Shown here one piece after another: positions 46,545-58,024 of a stretch of 64,000 nt of DNA (the first letter of the stretch is position 1; each line of letters starts with the position of its first letter). The stretch covers positions 62,001 to 126,000 of the forward strand of contig NZ_PDHO01000012.1 in assembly GCF_002887815.1 (NCBI RefSeq). Direction: 5' to 3'. The stretch is from Mycobacterium sp. ENV421 (GTDB taxonomy: Bacteria; Actinomycetota; Actinomycetes; Mycobacteriales; Mycobacteriaceae). A program made the translations under genes and the position numbers. Below the pieces are notes generated by a model. It saw only the letters and a program-made list of their open reading frames with translations, made no database searches and was not told the origin of the DNA.

Positions 46545-48569
46545 GTGCCCGACCCGTCGACGTACCGCCCGGCGCCCGGGTCCATTCCGGTTGAACCGGG
46601 TGTTTACCGATTCCGAGATCCGCATGGCCGGGTGATCTACGTCGGCAAGGCTAAAAGCCTGCGGCCTCGGCTGACGTCGTACTTCCAGGACATCTCCGCC
46701 CTGCATCCACGCACCCGCCAGATGGTGACCACCGCGGCCAAGGTCGAGTGGACGGTGGTCAACACCGAGGTCGAAGCTCTGCAGTTGGAATACAACTGGA
46801 TCAAGGAGTTCGATCCGCGGTTCAACGTCCGGTACCGCGACGACAAGTCCTACCCGGTGCTGGCCGTCACCCTCAACGAGGAGTATCCGCGGCTGTCGGT
46901 CTACCGCGGTCCGCGCCGCAAGGGTGTGCGCTATTTCGGCCCGTATTCGCATGCCTGGGCCATCCGCGAAACGCTCGACCTGCTCACCCGGGTCTTTCCC
47001 GCCCGCACCTGTTCGGCGGGAGTGTTCAAGCGGCACAGCCAGATCGAGCGTCCGTGCCTACTGGGCTACATCGACAAGTGCTCGGCGCCATGCGTCGGAA
47101 GGGTCAGCGCTGAGGAACACCGCAAGATCGTTCTGGATTTCTGCGACTTCCTCTCCGGCAAGACCGACCGCTTCGCCCGCGAACTCGAACTGGAGATGAA
47201 CGCGGCGTCCGCCGAATTGAACTTCGAGCGCGCCGCCCGGCTGCGCGATGACATCGCCGCGCTCAAGCGTGCGCTGGAGAAGCAGGCCGTGGTGCTCGGG
47301 GACGGTACCGACGCCGATGTGGTCGCGTTTGCCGACGACGATCTGGAAGCCGCCGTGCAGGTCTTCCACGTCCGGGGCGGGCGGGTGCGTGGCCAGCGCG
47401 GCTGGGTCGTCGAAAAGCCTTCCGACCCTGGCGAATCAGCCGAAGGACGGCTGGTGGAGCAGTTCCTCACCCAGTTCTACGGTGCTGAAGCTGAATTGGG
47501 CGGCCCGCCCGGGGCCGAATTGGGTGGTGCCGCAGACGAATCCACCAATCCGGTGCCGCGCGAGGTGCTGGTGCCCTGCCTGCCGCCCAACGCCGATGAG
47601 CTGGCCGACTGGCTGTCCGGGTTGCGTGGGTCGCGGGTGGCGCTGCGGGTGCCGCGGCGCGGCGACAAGAAGGCGCTGGCCGAGACGGTGCACCGTAACG
47701 CCAAAGAGGCGCTGCAGCAGCACAAGCTCAAGCGGGCCGGCGATTTCACCGCGAGATCGGCTGCGCTGCAGAACATTCAGGAATCACTCGGACTGGCCGA
47801 TGCGCCGCTGCGCATCGAGTGCGTCGACATCAGTCATGTGCAGGGCACCGATGTGGTGGCCTCCATGGTGGTGTTCGAGGACGGTCTGCCGCGTAAGTCG
47901 GACTACCGGCACTTCGCCATCCGGGAGGCTGCGGGCGAGGGCCGCTCCGACGACGTCGCCTCGATCGCCGAGGTGACGCGGCGCCGGTTCGCCCGCCATG
48001 TCCATGAACAGCAGCAGCCCCCCGATGAGTTGGCGCCGGAGGGCAAGTCGCGCAAGTTCGCCTACCCGCCCAACCTCTACGTCGTCGACGGGGGCGCTCC
48101 CCAGGTCAACGCCGCCCAAGCGGTGCTCGACGAGCTCGGCGTCACCGATGTCGCCGTGATCGGTCTGGCCAAGCGCCTCGAGGAGGTGTGGGTCCCCGCC
48201 GAAGCGGAACCGCTCATCCTCCCGCGGAACAGTGAAGGGCTCTACCTGCTGCAGCGGGTCCGCGACGAAGCCCACCGCTTCGCCATCGCGTATCACCGCA
48301 GTAAGCGCTCCAAGCGGATGACGGCGTCGGCGCTGGACTCGGTGCCGGGGCTCGGGGAGATCCGGCGCAAGGCGCTGGTGAGCCACTTCGGGTCGCTGGC
48401 CCGATTGCGTCAGGCCAGTGTCGAGGAGATCACCACGGTGCCAGGGATCGGCACCGCGACCGCCGCCGCGGTACTGGAAGCGCTAGGCGTGACGGTGGAT
48501 TCGCCGGTATCGGCTGCAGCGGACGATCCGGTCGGCAAAGATCAGTCTGCTGAACAGGCGACCCGATGA
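46545..48569 (+). CDS. uvrC: Excinuclease ABC subunit C
   Basis: A 674-residue nucleotide-excision-repair nuclease. The GIY-YIG domain for 3' incision ([19 protein letters not shown]) lies near residues 15-33, a UVR UvrB-binding motif at about 205-240, the RNase H-like 5' nuclease with [14 protein letters not shown] near 425, and a C-terminal helix-hairpin-helix ([19 protein letters not shown]). GTG 46545 is chosen because [15 protein letters not shown] matches the mycobacterial N-terminus. Overlaps rapZ by 4 bp in the conserved uvrC-rapZ-yvcK-whiA order. Confidence 0.96.
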   Translation: MPDPSTYRPAPGSIPVEPGVYRFRDPHGRVIYVGKAKSLRPRLTSYFQDISALHPRTRQMVTTAAKVEWTVVNTEVEALQLEYNWIKEFDPRFNVRYRDDKSYPVLAVTLNEEYPRLSVYRGPRRKGVRYFGPYSHAWAIRETLDLLTRVFPARTCSAGVFKRHSQIERPCLLGYIDKCSAPCVGRVSAEEHRKIVLDFCDFLSGKTDRFARELELEMNAASAELNFERAARLRDDIAALKRALEKQAVVLGDGTDADVVAFADDDLEAAVQVFHVRGGRVRGQRGWVVEKPSDPGESAEGRLVEQFLTQFYGAEAELGGPPGAELGGAADESTNPVPREVLVPCLPPNADELADWLSGLRGSRVALRVPRRGDKKALAETVHRNAKEALQQHKLKRAGDFTARSAALQNIQESLGLADAPLRIECVDISHVQGTDVVASMVVFEDGLPRKSDYRHFAIREAAGEGRSDDVASIAEVTRRRFARHVHEQQQPPDELAPEGKSRKFAYPPNLYVVDGGAPQVNAAQAVLDELGVTDVAVIGLAKRLEEVWVPAEAEPLILPRNSEGLYLLQRVRDEAHRFAIAYHRSKRSKRMTASALDSVPGLGEIRRKALVSHFGSLARLRQASVEEITTVPGIGTATAAAVLEALGVTVDSPVSAAADDPVGKDQSAEQATR

Positions 48570-49483
48570 CAGAGCACAGCACAGGCGAAGAGATGCACAC
48601 CGGCCACACCGGCGAGGATTCAGGTATCGACGTGGTGTTGGTGACGGGGCTGTCCGGGGCAGGCCGGGGAACCGCGGCCAAGGTGCTCGAAGACCTGGGC
48701 TGGTACGTCGCCGACAATCTGCCGCCCGAACTCATCGCCAGGATGGTGGACTTCGGCCTGACCGCCGGCTCGCGGATCACCCAACTGGCGGTGGTGATGG
48801 ACGTCCGGTCCCGCGGGTTCACCGGGGATCTGGACTGGGTACGCAACGAGCTGGTGACCCGCGGCATCCATCCGCGGGTGTTGTTCATGGAGGCTTCCGA
48901 CGACATCCTGGTCCGCCGCTACGAAAGCAACCGGCGCAGTCATCCGCTGCAGGGCAATCAGACCCTGGCCGAAGGTATTGCCGCCGAGCGGGCCATGCTG
49001 GCCCCGGTGCGGGCGTCGGCGGATCTGGTCATCGACACCTCCACCCTCTCGGTGCACGGCCTGCGCGAGAGCATCGAACGGGCATTCGCGGGGCAGACCG
49101 TCGCGCAGATCAGCGTCACGGTCGAGTCGTTCGGGTTCAAGTACGGGCTGCCGATGGACTCCGACATGGTGATGGACGTCCGCTTCCTGCCGAACCCGCA
49201 CTGGGTGGACGAATTGCGGGCGCACTCCGGCCAGCATCCGGCAGTCCGTGACTACGTCCTGGGCCAACCCGGCGCCGCGGAGTTCCTGCAGACCTACCAT
49301 CAGCTGCTGAGGCTGGTCGTCGATGGCTACAGCCGGGAGGGGAAGCGCTACATGACCGTGGCCATCGGCTGCACCGGCGGTAAGCACCGCAGTGTGGCGA
49401 TGGCCGAGGCGCTCGCCGGATTACTGGAGAACCACGAGCACCTGACCGTTCGCGTTCTGCACCGCGATCTGGGTCGCGAATGA
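48566..49483 (+). CDS. rapZ: RapZ/YvcJ-family nucleotide-binding protein
   Basis: A 305-residue P-loop protein. The Walker A region reads [12 protein letters not shown], with Arg where the usual Lys stands, a substitution also present in the M. tuberculosis homolog Rv1421. DNLPPELI follows, and the C-terminal signature is [24 protein letters not shown] with [15 protein letters not shown]. In E. coli RapZ is an RNA adaptor controlling glucosamine-6-phosphate synthase mRNA; in actinobacteria the role is unsettled. Coupled to uvrC and yvcK by 4-bp overlaps. Confidence 0.93.
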   Translation: MTEHSTGEEMHTGHTGEDSGIDVVLVTGLSGAGRGTAAKVLEDLGWYVADNLPPELIARMVDFGLTAGSRITQLAVVMDVRSRGFTGDLDWVRNELVTRGIHPRVLFMEASDDILVRRYESNRRSHPLQGNQTLAEGIAAERAMLAPVRASADLVIDTSTLSVHGLRESIERAFAGQTVAQISVTVESFGFKYGLPMDSDMVMDVRFLPNPHWVDELRAHSGQHPAVRDYVLGQPGAAEFLQTYHQLLRLVVDGYSREGKRYMTVAIGCTGGKHRSVAMAEALAGLLENHEHLTVRVLHRDLGRE

Positions 49484-50541
49484 CACGCATCGTCGCCCTC
49501 GGTGGTGGCCACGGTTTGTACGCGACCCTGTCCGCGGCACGCCGGCTCACGCCGCACGTCACCGCGGTGGTCACGGTCGCCGACGACGGGGGTTCCTCCG
49601 GGCGGCTGCGCAGCGAACTTGACATCATCCCGCCTGGCGATCTGCGAATGGCGTTGGCGGCGTTGGCATCTGACAGCCCGCACGGCCGGCTGTGGGCCAC
49701 CATCATCCAGCATCGGTTCGGCGGCAGCGGCGCGCTGGCCGGGCATCCGATCGGCAACCTGATGCTGGCCGGCCTCAACGAGTTGCTGGCTGATCCGGTG
49801 GCCGCGCTCGACGAGTTGGGCCGGATCCTCGGCGTCAAGGGCAGGGTGCTGCCGATGTGCCCGATCGCGCTGCAGATCGAGGCCGACGTCGCCGGGCTGG
49901 AAGGCGATCCCCGGATGAGCCGGGTGATCCGCGGTCAGGTGGCCGTCGCGACAACACCGGGCAAGGTTCGTCGGGTGCGGCTGCTGCCGGGTGACCCGCC
50001 GGCCACCCGCCAGGCCGTCGACGCGATCATGCACGCCGATCTGGTGGTGCTCGGGCCGGGCTCCTGGTTCACCAGTGTGATCCCGCACGTGCTGGTGCCG
50101 GAGCTGGCCGCTGCGCTGAAGGAGACCACCGCCCGCCGCGCGCTGGTGCTGAACCTGGCCGCCGAGCCGGGGGAGACGGCCGGTTTCTCCGCCGAGCGGC
50201 ATCTGCACGTCCTCGCGCAGCATGCGCCGGGCTTCTCGGTGCATGAGATCGTGGTCGACGCCACCCGCGTCCCATCTGACCGGGAGCGTGACCAACTGCG
50301 GCGTACCGCAAGCCTGCTGGAAGCTTCAGTTCAGTTTGCCGACGTGACCAGACCTGGTACACCTTTACATGACCCGGCCAAGCTGGCTGCAGCGCTTGAC
50401 GGTGTGCGCACCCGAAATTCGGTGACCGCGCCGCCTTCCCCTCCACCTGCTGCATCCGTGCAGGCCGGCGGAGGGCGACAGGGGGACGGGGTGCAGGACC
50501 CGACTGGCAACGGACCGAGAGGTGACGACCTGTGGCGATGA
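49480..50541 (+). CDS. yvcK: YvcK/CuvA-family gluconeogenesis and morphogenesis factor
   Basis: A 353-residue CofD-like protein: N-terminal [15 protein letters not shown] and [20 protein letters not shown]-sugar-binding motifs, [12 protein letters not shown], and [20 protein letters not shown]. Homologs bind UDP-GlcNAc and are needed for growth on gluconeogenic carbon and normal cell shape (YvcK in Bacillus, CuvA in mycobacteria). The C-terminal ~45 residues are low-complexity Pro/Gly-rich. It overlaps rapZ by 4 bp and whiA by 4 bp. Confidence 0.93.
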   Translation: MTRIVALGGGHGLYATLSAARRLTPHVTAVVTVADDGGSSGRLRSELDIIPPGDLRMALAALASDSPHGRLWATIIQHRFGGSGALAGHPIGNLMLAGLNELLADPVAALDELGRILGVKGRVLPMCPIALQIEADVAGLEGDPRMSRVIRGQVAVATTPGKVRRVRLLPGDPPATRQAVDAIMHADLVVLGPGSWFTSVIPHVLVPELAAALKETTARRALVLNLAAEPGETAGFSAERHLHVLAQHAPGFSVHEIVVDATRVPSDRERDQLRRTASLLEASVQFADVTRPGTPLHDPAKLAAALDGVRTRNSVTAPPSPPPAASVQAGGGRQGDGVQDPTGNGPRGDDLWR

Positions 50542-51515
50542 CTGCCGAGGTGAAGGACGAACTCAGCCGGCTGGCCGTCAATTCTGTGAGCGCACGCCGG
50601 GCCGAGGTGGCCTCGCTGTTGCGATTCGCCGGTGGCCTGCACATCGTGTCGGGCCGAGTCGTGGTCGAAGCCGAGGTGGACCTGGGCATCATCGCCCGGC
50701 GGCTGCGCAAGGACATCTACGACCTGTACGGCTACAACGCGGTGGTGCACGTGCTGTCGGCCAGCGGCATCCGCAAGAGCACCCGGTATCTGGTGCGGGT
50801 CGCCAAGGACGGTGAGGCGCTGGCCCGTCAGACGGGTCTGCTGGACATGCGCGGCCGGCCGGTGCGCGGACTGCCCGCTCAGGTGGTCGGCGGCAGTGTC
50901 GGTGACGCGGAGGCGGCATGGCGGGGTGCGTTCCTCGCGCACGGCTCGCTGACCGAGCCGGGGCGGTCCTCAGCGCTCGAAGTCAGTTGTCCCGGACCGG
51001 AAGCCGCGCTGGCGCTGGTGGGTGCCGCCCGGCGGCTCGGGGTCAGCGCGAAGGCACGGGAGGTGCGGGGCACCGACCGGGTCGTGGTGCGCGATGGCGA
51101 GGCCATCGGTGCACTGCTGACCCGGATGGGCGCCCAGGACACCCGGCTCACCTGGGAGGAGCGGCGGATGCGCCGGGAGGTGCGCGCCACCGCCAACCGG
51201 CTGGCCAACTTCGACGACGCGAACCTGCGCCGCTCGGCCCGGGCCGCGGTCGCCGCCGCGGCCCGTGTGGAGCGGGCGTTGGAGATCCTGGCTGACACGG
51301 TGCCCGACCATCTGGCCGCGGCGGGCAAGCTTCGGGTCGAACACCGGCAGGCGTCGCTGGAGGAACTGGGCCGCCTCGCCGACCCGCCGATGACCAAAGA
51401 TGCTGTGGCCGGGCGTATTCGGCGGCTGTTGTCGATGGCGGATCGCAAAGCCAAGCAGGACGGCATCCCGGACACCGAGTCGGCCGTCACGCCCGACCTG
51501 CTGGAAGACGCCTAG
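50538..51515 (+). CDS. whiA: Sporulation/cell-division regulator WhiA
   Basis: A 325-residue protein. The N-terminal half is LAGLIDADG-homing-endonuclease-like ([43 protein letters not shown]), the C-terminal half is a helix-turn-helix DNA-binding domain ([30 protein letters not shown]). WhiA acts with WhiB2/WhmD-type proteins to switch on septation genes. ATG 50538 is preferred over GTG 50532. Sequence closely follows Rv1423. Confidence 0.95.
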   Translation: MTAEVKDELSRLAVNSVSARRAEVASLLRFAGGLHIVSGRVVVEAEVDLGIIARRLRKDIYDLYGYNAVVHVLSASGIRKSTRYLVRVAKDGEALARQTGLLDMRGRPVRGLPAQVVGGSVGDAEAAWRGAFLAHGSLTEPGRSSALEVSCPGPEAALALVGAARRLGVSAKAREVRGTDRVVVRDGEAIGALLTRMGAQDTRLTWEERRMRREVRATANRLANFDDANLRRSARAAVAAAARVERALEILADTVPDHLAAAGKLRVEHRQASLEELGRLADPPMTKDAVAGRIRRLLSMADRKAKQDGIPDTESAVTPDLLEDA

Positions 51516-52183
51516 ATCGACTTGGTCACCCGGTCGGCGACAAAGGCCTTGAGTTCGTCGGACAGCGCGTCGGCGGCCCGCAGCCGGGGGAGCAGGCTGG
51601 GGTCTGTCATCCGCGCGCGGAACACCAGGGCGATCGTCACATCGTGATCGGGCTTGTCCTCGACGACGATCTCGTCTCCCGCGCGCACCGGGCCGGGGGA
51701 GATGACCCGTAGGTAGGCCCCGGGCTTGCCGGCGTCGGTGAACGTCTTGATCCAGCCGGCGATGTCGAGGAACGCCGCGAACGTGCGGCACGGGGTGCGG
51801 GGGGCCGAGACTTCGAGCAGCAGACCGCCGGTGCCCACCCGCCAGCGTTCGCCGATCAGCGCTCCTGTCACGTCGACGCCGGAGGTGGTGAGGTTCTCGC
51901 CGAACATCCCGTCGGTCAACGGCCGTTCGAGGCGGGTGGCCCACTCGTCGAGGTCTTCGCGGGAGTAGACGTAGACGGCTTGGTCGTCCCCCCCGTGCAG
52001 CTTCTGGTTGCCGATCGTGTCCCCGACCAGGCCGCTGCCCATACCGCCGCGCATCGGCCCCGGAGCGCGCACCATCACCGCGTCGGGCGTCGCCGCCTTG
52101 TCGATGCCGGTGCGTCTCGCCGGCTTGTCGGGATTCGCGCGGACGCGGGCCAGATTGACCGACAACACACTTGCCACCACCAC
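51512..52183 (-). CDS. MOSC domain-containing protein
   Basis: A protein of about 223 residues with a MOSC domain: [54 protein letters not shown], and the conserved Cys in [17 protein letters not shown] proteins use molybdenum cofactor or pyridoxal-type chemistry to handle sulfur or N-hydroxylated compounds (YiiM-like). The start is one of three consecutive GTG codons (52183, 52180, 52177). Its stop overlaps the end of whiA convergently by 4 bp. Confidence 0.85.
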   Translation of the reverse strand: MVVASVLSVNLARVRANPDKPARRTGIDKAATPDAVMVRAPGPMRGGMGSGLVGDTIGNQKLHGGDDQAVYVYSREDLDEWATRLERPLTDGMFGENLTTSGVDVTGALIGERWRVGTGGLLLEVSAPRTPCRTFAAFLDIAGWIKTFTDAGKPGAYLRVISPGPVRAGDEIVVEDKPDHDVTIALVFRARMTDPSLLPRLRAADALSDELKAFVADRVTKSI

Positions 52184-52405
52184 AGGGTAATGGCGGTGCT
52201 TCGGCGGTGCTCGTCCAGTCCGATCGCGCCCGACGAAAGACTGCTCGCCGATGACGAGCCGGTCGATACGAGCGTCGAAATGCTGTGTGCCGATGAGTTT
52301 TTCGCGATAGTTCCGGTCGCTCGGGGCGGTGCTCCTAGGGCTGGGCGGGGTTCCTCGGCGGCGAGCACCTATGGGGGCGCCGGACAGGGGGCTAGCGTTC
52401 ATGCC

Positions 52406-53128
52406 ATGGCCGAGGTGTTGCGAGTCGGGGCGGCCTTGCCCGACCCACCGTTCAACGACGCCGGGCCAACAGGCTCCGGCCTCGACGTCGAGCTCATGGC
52501 CGCCATCGGCGAGCGGCTCGGCGCGTCGGTGGAGTTCGTGCGATACCAGGGCCGCGACTTCAACGGCATCTTCGACGCACTGGACTCCGGCGAGTTCGAC
52601 TGCGTCGCCTCCGGCACCACGATCACCGGATCCCGCGCGTTGAAGGCCGCGTTCTGCGATCCGTACCTGATCTCCGGCCAGGCGCTCGCCGTCGACGCCA
52701 CCCGGCTGCCCGACGTCACATCGACAGACGATCTCGAGGGGCTGACCCTCGGCGTGCAGCAGGGCAACACCAGCCAGCCGATCGCCAACCGGCTGCTTGC
52801 CGCCGGCAAGGTCGCGCGGGTGCGGGTGTACGACTACGGCAACATCCGGACCGCGTTGCGAGATCTGTCCAGCGGTCGCTGCGATGCGTTGATGAAACTC
52901 GACCCGGTGCTGACCCGGCTGGCCGCGGCGGCGCCGGGCGTGACCGTCGTTCAGCGCGGCATCACCACCGAGAAGATCGCGATCGCGGTACCGACCACCG
53001 ATACCGCGTTGCTGGGCCGGATCAACGTCGCGCAGGCCGCTCTCGAGCAGGACGGGACGTTGCCGGCGATCCGGGAGCGGTGGACCGGCTCACCACGCGC
53101 CGACCAGAGCGGGCCCCGGATCTCCTGA
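52406..53128 (+). CDS. Periplasmic-binding-protein-like amino-acid-binding domain without signal peptide
   Basis: A 240-residue SBP_bac_3 domain. It starts MAEVLRVGAALPDPPFND and shows the family segments GLDVELMAAIGERLG, FNGIFDALDSGEFDCVASGTTIT and GQALAVD, with the lobe-crossing LGVQQGNTS. No signal peptide or lipobox is visible: the first residues are the first beta strand, and the DNA upstream to the MOSC start (52184-52405) offers no clear leader. No permease or ATPase is adjacent. It may be a cytoplasmic ligand sensor. Function unknown. Confidence 0.75.
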   Translation: MAEVLRVGAALPDPPFNDAGPTGSGLDVELMAAIGERLGASVEFVRYQGRDFNGIFDALDSGEFDCVASGTTITGSRALKAAFCDPYLISGQALAVDATRLPDVTSTDDLEGLTLGVQQGNTSQPIANRLLAAGKVARVRVYDYGNIRTALRDLSSGRCDALMKLDPVLTRLAAAAPGVTVVQRGITTEKIAIAVPTTDTALLGRINVAQAALEQDGTLPAIRERWTGSPRADQSGPRIS

Positions 53129-53184
53129 GGTTCCAGGCGGTCGCGCATGCCGGTGAGCAGGCCACTAGGCTGGGCGGGTACTGA

Positions 53185-54228
<1,044 letters not shown>

Positions 54229-54233
54229 CAGCA

Positions 54234-55442
54234 ATGGCCGTCCAGACACTCGACGACCTGCTGGCCGAGGGTGTTTCGGGTCGGGGCGTTCTCGTGCGCT
54301 CCGACCTGAACGTCCCGCTCGACGGTGGGAAGATCACTGATCCGGGCCGCATCATCGCGTCGGTCCCGACGCTGAAGGCGCTGGCCGACGCCGGGGCGAA
54401 GGTCATCGTGACCGCTCACCTCGGCCGCCCCAAAGGTGGTGTGGATCCGGCGTTCTCGCTGGCGCCGGTGGCCACTGCGCTGTCCGAGCGGCTGGGCAGG
54501 CACGTCCAGCTGGCCGGCGACGTGGTCGGCACCGACGCACTCGCCCGCGCCGAGGGGCTCACCGACGGGGACGTCCTGTTGCTGGAGAACATCCGGTTCG
54601 ACCCGCGTGAGACCAGCAAGGACGACAGCGAACGGTTGGCGCTGGCCAAGGCACTCGTCGAATTGGTCGGCGAGGACGGCGCTTTCGTCTCCGACGGATT
54701 CGGTGTGGTGCACCGCAAGCAGGCGTCGGTGTACGACGTGGCCACACTGCTGCCGCACTACGCGGGAACGCTGGTGGCCGCCGAGGTCAAGGTGCTCCAA
54801 CAGCTGACCAGCTCCAGTGAGCGGCCGTATGCCGTGGTGCTCGGCGGGTCGAAGGTGTCGGACAAGCTCGCCGTCATCGAGAATCTGGCGACCAAGGCGG
54901 ACAGCATCGTCATCGGCGGCGGTATGTGCTTCACCTTCCTTGCCGCGCAAGGTGTTTCGGTGGGTACCTCGCTTTTGCAGGAGGAGATGATCGAGACCTG
55001 CCGTCAGCTGCTGGAGACCTACGGCGATGTCATCCACCTGCCGGTGGACATCGTGGTCGCGGAGAAGTTCGCGGCCGACTCGCCTGCGGAAACCGTGTGG
55101 GCGGACAGCATCCCGGCCGACAAGATGGGCCTGGACATCGGCCCGGAGTCGGTGAAGCGGTTCACCAAGCTGCTGTCCAACGCCCGCACCATCTTCTGGA
55201 ACGGACCGATGGGTGTGTTCGAGTTCCCGGCGTTCGCCGCGGGGACCAAAGGGGTGGCCGAGGCGATCGTCGCCGCGACCGGCAAGGGCGCGTTCAGTGT
55301 CGTCGGTGGTGGCGATTCGGCGGCCGCGGTGCGCCAGCTGGGTCTGCCGGAGGACGGTTTCTCGCACATTTCGACCGGCGGCGGTGCATCGCTGGAATAC
55401 CTTGAGGGCAAAACACTGCCCGGCATCGAAGTATTGAACTAG
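54234..55442 (+). CDS. pgk: Phosphoglycerate kinase
   Basis: A 402-residue monomeric kinase making ATP from 1,3-bisphosphoglycerate. Landmarks: [11 protein letters not shown] near the start, [39 protein letters not shown] and the C-terminal [15 protein letters not shown]. It lies 5 bp after gap and 7 bp before tpiA, so transcription with both is almost certain. Confidence 0.97.
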   Translation: MAVQTLDDLLAEGVSGRGVLVRSDLNVPLDGGKITDPGRIIASVPTLKALADAGAKVIVTAHLGRPKGGVDPAFSLAPVATALSERLGRHVQLAGDVVGTDALARAEGLTDGDVLLLENIRFDPRETSKDDSERLALAKALVELVGEDGAFVSDGFGVVHRKQASVYDVATLLPHYAGTLVAAEVKVLQQLTSSSERPYAVVLGGSKVSDKLAVIENLATKADSIVIGGGMCFTFLAAQGVSVGTSLLQEEMIETCRQLLETYGDVIHLPVDIVVAEKFAADSPAETVWADSIPADKMGLDIGPESVKRFTKLLSNARTIFWNGPMGVFEFPAFAAGTKGVAEAIVAATGKGAFSVVGGGDSAAAVRQLGLPEDGFSHISTGGGASLEYLEGKTLPGIEVLN

Positions 55443-55449
55443 GAGTCCT

Positions 55450-56235
55450 GTGTCCCGTAAACCGCTGATCGCGGGCAACTGGAAGATGAACCTCAACCAC
55501 TTCGAGGCCATCGCTCTGGTCCAGAAGATCGCGTTCTCGTTGCCCGACAAGTACTTCGACAAGGTCGACGTGACGGTGATCCCGCCGTTCACCGATCTGC
55601 GCAGTGTGCAGACCCTGGTCGATGGCGACAAGCTGCGGCTGACCTACGGCGCGCAGGACCTGTCGCAGCACGACTCGGGCGCCTACACCGGCGACATCAG
55701 CGGTGCGTTCCTGGCCAAGCTGGGGTGCACATTCGTGGTGGTCGGGCACTCCGAGCGGCGCACGTATCACCACGAGGACGACGCGGTGGTCGCCGAGAAG
55801 GCGGCTGCGGCGTTCCGGCATGGGCTGACGCCGATCGTGTGCATCGGCGAGCAGCTCGAGATCCGCGAGGCCGGCGACCACGTCGAGTTCTGCGTGAACT
55901 CGTTGCGCGGGTCGCTGGCCGGGCTCACCAAGGAGCAGCTGACCGATGTGGTGATCGCCTACGAGCCGGTGTGGGCGATCGGCACCGGGCGGGTGGCCAG
56001 TGCGGCCGACGCGCAGGAGGTGTGCGCCGCGATCCGGGCCGAGCTCGGCAACATCGCGACGCGGGAGACCGCCGACGGTGTCCGGGTGCTCTACGGCGGC
56101 TCGGTGAACGCCAAGAACGTCGGGGAGATCGTCGCTCAGCAGGACGTCGACGGCGCGCTGGTCGGCGGGGCGTCGCTGGACGGGGAGCAGTTCGCCACTC
56201 TGTCGGCGATCGCCGCGGGTGGGCCCCTGCCGTGA
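55450..56235 (+). CDS. tpiA: Triosephosphate isomerase
   Basis: A 261-residue TIM barrel interconverting DHAP and glyceraldehyde 3-phosphate. It starts [15 protein letters not shown] (catalytic Lys), has [11 protein letters not shown] (catalytic His), the [11 protein letters not shown] loop with the catalytic Glu near residue 173, and the phosphate-binding LYGGSVN. GTG 55450 follows an AGGAG site. Third gene of the glycolytic operon. Confidence 0.97.
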   Translation: MSRKPLIAGNWKMNLNHFEAIALVQKIAFSLPDKYFDKVDVTVIPPFTDLRSVQTLVDGDKLRLTYGAQDLSQHDSGAYTGDISGAFLAKLGCTFVVVGHSERRTYHHEDDAVVAEKAAAAFRHGLTPIVCIGEQLEIREAGDHVEFCVNSLRGSLAGLTKEQLTDVVIAYEPVWAIGTGRVASAADAQEVCAAIRAELGNIATRETADGVRVLYGGSVNAKNVGEIVAQQDVDGALVGGASLDGEQFATLSAIAAGGPLP

Positions 56236-56289
56236 ACCCTCCCGTGACCGATGCCGTGATGACGGCCCCGACCAGGTAGTCTGGTCGCC

Positions 56290-56523
56290 ATGGTTTTGAC
56301 TTTGCAGATCATCCTGGTCACCACCAGCGTTCTGGTGGTGCTCTTGGTGCTCCTGCACCGTGCCAAGGGTGGCGGCCTGTCGACGCTGTTCGGCGGCGGT
56401 GTGCAGTCCAGCCTGTCCGGGTCGACCGTGGTCGAGAAGAACCTCGACCGCCTCACGCTGTTCGTCACCGGTATCTGGGTGGTGTCCATCATCGGCATGG
56501 CCCTCCAGATCAAGTACAGCTAG
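56290..56523 (+). CDS. secG: Preprotein translocase subunit SecG
   Basis: A 77-residue membrane protein with two helices (about 3-23 and 52-72) around the cytoplasmic LHRAKGGGLSTLFGGGVQSSLSGS loop that is diagnostic for SecG. It assists SecYE during export. It follows tpiA by 54 bp, the standard actinobacterial order. Its stop overlaps the end of the convergent reductase gene by 4 bp. Confidence 0.95.
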   Translation: MVLTLQIILVTTSVLVVLLVLLHRAKGGGLSTLFGGGVQSSLSGSTVVEKNLDRLTLFVTGIWVVSIIGMALQIKYS

Positions 56524-57467
56524 TCCGTTTCAGGCGTGAAGACGATCCGCTGACCGTTCTCGGGCTGCGGCCACACCTGTTCGACCTCCGCCAGCGGGAC
56601 CGCGCGCGCCTGCGTCCGCAGGGTGCCGTTGGAGATTTCGGCCGCCAATTCCGGCAGCTCCGCCACGATATCGGCGACCGGCACCGACCCGATACCGCTG
56701 CCGACGATCTGCATCGGCATGGATCGCAGAGCCGCCGATGGGATGCCGGCGTCGGCGCCGGCCATCGAACCGATCTGAATCCACGTCAGCGGCTGTGCTG
56801 AGTCGTGGCGGCCGCGCGCCAGGCCGGCCATGATGTCGGCCGCGGGCGGTCCCCACAGGTAGTCGAGCACAATGTCGGCCGCGGTGATCCGGTCGATGCT
56901 CGTGGTGATCTCGTCGAGTGCGACCACGTCGTCGGCGCCGAGGTCGGGCAGCAGTGCCAGCTGCCTGCGGTCCCGGCCGATGCCGATCACCGCCCCAGCG
57001 CCGAGATACTTGGCGACCTGCACTGCCAGACGCCCGGCGGTTCCGGTCGCGCCCAGAATCACGACGGTCTGTCCCCGGTGCATCAGGGTACGGCGGCGTA
57101 ACGCCACCCACGACGACATGGCGGGGTTCATCGCCGCGGCTATCGCGACCGGATCGGCGTCGTCGGGGAGCACGACACTGCGGCGCACGTCGACGACGGT
57201 CTGTTGGGCCATCGCACCGAGGTCGGTGGCCACGACGAAGTAGCGCAACATGCCGTCGGAGGCGCGGCCGACACCGTCGATCCCGGGCACCAGGGGCAGG
57301 ACGCCGGTGCTGGTGTAGTGGGCTCCGCTGGCGCGGGACCGCACCAGCGGATGCAGACCTGCCGCAAGGACGTCGACGACGATGTCGGTGTTCCCGATCG
57401 CGATTGCCTGCGGAACTTCCTGATAGACAGGCGGTTTCGTGAAGTCTGTGACGACCGCTGCGTACAC
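56520..57467 (-). CDS. Zinc-independent MDR-family quinone reductase-like oxidoreductase
   Basis: A 315-residue medium-chain dehydrogenase/reductase-type protein. PGIDGVGRASDG ends the N-terminal GroES-like domain, and VVILGATGTAGRLAVQVAKYLGAGAVIGIGR forms the Rossmann cofactor site near residues 140-170. No zinc-ligand Cys/His set is seen, so a quinone reductase-like NADPH enzyme is the best guess. The start at 57467 (GTG) has a GGAGGAT ribosome binding site 5 nt upstream; a TTG at 57479 is less likely. Divergent from a MarR gene and separated from it by direct-repeat operator candidates, so probably MarR-controlled. Confidence 0.8.
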   Translation of the reverse strand: MYAAVVTDFTKPPVYQEVPQAIAIGNTDIVVDVLAAGLHPLVRSRASGAHYTSTGVLPLVPGIDGVGRASDGMLRYFVVATDLGAMAQQTVVDVRRSVVLPDDADPVAIAAAMNPAMSSWVALRRRTLMHRGQTVVILGATGTAGRLAVQVAKYLGAGAVIGIGRDRRQLALLPDLGADDVVALDEITTSIDRITAADIVLDYLWGPPAADIMAGLARGRHDSAQPLTWIQIGSMAGADAGIPSAALRSMPMQIVGSGIGSVPVADIVAELPELAAEISNGTLRTQARAVPLAEVEQVWPQPENGQRIVFTPETD

Positions 57468-57482
57468 GGCATCCTCCAAAAT

Positions 57483-57521
57483 AGATGGTATTACGAACTA
57501 AATTTAGATGGTAATACGAAC
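57483..57521. promoter_or_regulatory. Direct-repeat operator candidate between reductase and MarR genes
   Basis: AGATGGTATTACGAAC (57483-57498) and AGATGGTAATACGAAC (57506-57521) differ at one base and are 23 bp apart, about two helical turns. The palindrome CTAAATTTAG (57498-57507) lies at their junction. This AT-rich stretch is most of the 74-bp divergent gap and probably holds both promoters and the MarR binding sites. Confidence 0.68.
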
Positions 57522-57541
57522 CAATGCGGTACGCTAGTGCG

Positions 57542-58024
57542 ATGCCGGGCGATATCTCAGAAGCGCTGCTGGAAGACCTGGTGCGCACCTCGTTCGCGGT
57601 GACTGCGGTGTTGAACCGGGTCGCCGCCGACAACGACCTGTCCCTGACGCAGCTGCGTGCGCTGGCCATCCTGCGCGACCGCGAACCCACCATGGCGCAA
57701 CTCGCCGAATACCTCGGCTTGGAGCGATCGTCGGTGAGCGGGTTGATGGACCGCGCGGTGCGCCGCGGTCTGGTCAAACGGGCCACCAGCCGCGAGGACG
57801 GCCGCTCGGTGCACGTCACCCTGACCGCCACCGGGCAGCGGCTCGGCGCCGATCTCGCCGACACGGTCGCCGGCCTGCTGACACCGATGACCAGCCGGCT
57901 CAGCGCCGCCGAGCAGAAGCGACTGACCGCGCTGCTGTCGGGAATGCTCGACCCCGCGCCGCCCGTCACCCCGACTCCCCGTCGTCCTCGCGGAGCAACC
58001 GTTCCGGGTGGTGCGCGTCGTTGA
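57542..58024 (+). CDS. MarR-family transcriptional regulator
   Basis: A protein of about 160 residues with a winged helix-turn-helix: LSLTQLRALAILRDREPTMAQLAEYLGLERSSVSGLMDRAVRRGLVKRATSREDGRSVHVTLTATG is the full MarR DNA-binding core. The C-terminal dimerisation helix is followed by a Pro/Arg-rich tail. Start ATG 57542; an upstream in-frame ATG at 57524 overlaps the second direct repeat's edge. It probably represses the divergent reductase and itself. Its 3' end overlaps the convergent HNH gene by 59 bp. Confidence 0.85.
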   Translation: MPGDISEALLEDLVRTSFAVTAVLNRVAADNDLSLTQLRALAILRDREPTMAQLAEYLGLERSSVSGLMDRAVRRGLVKRATSREDGRSVHVTLTATGQRLGADLADTVAGLLTPMTSRLSAAEQKRLTALLSGMLDPAPPVTPTPRRPRGATVPGGARR

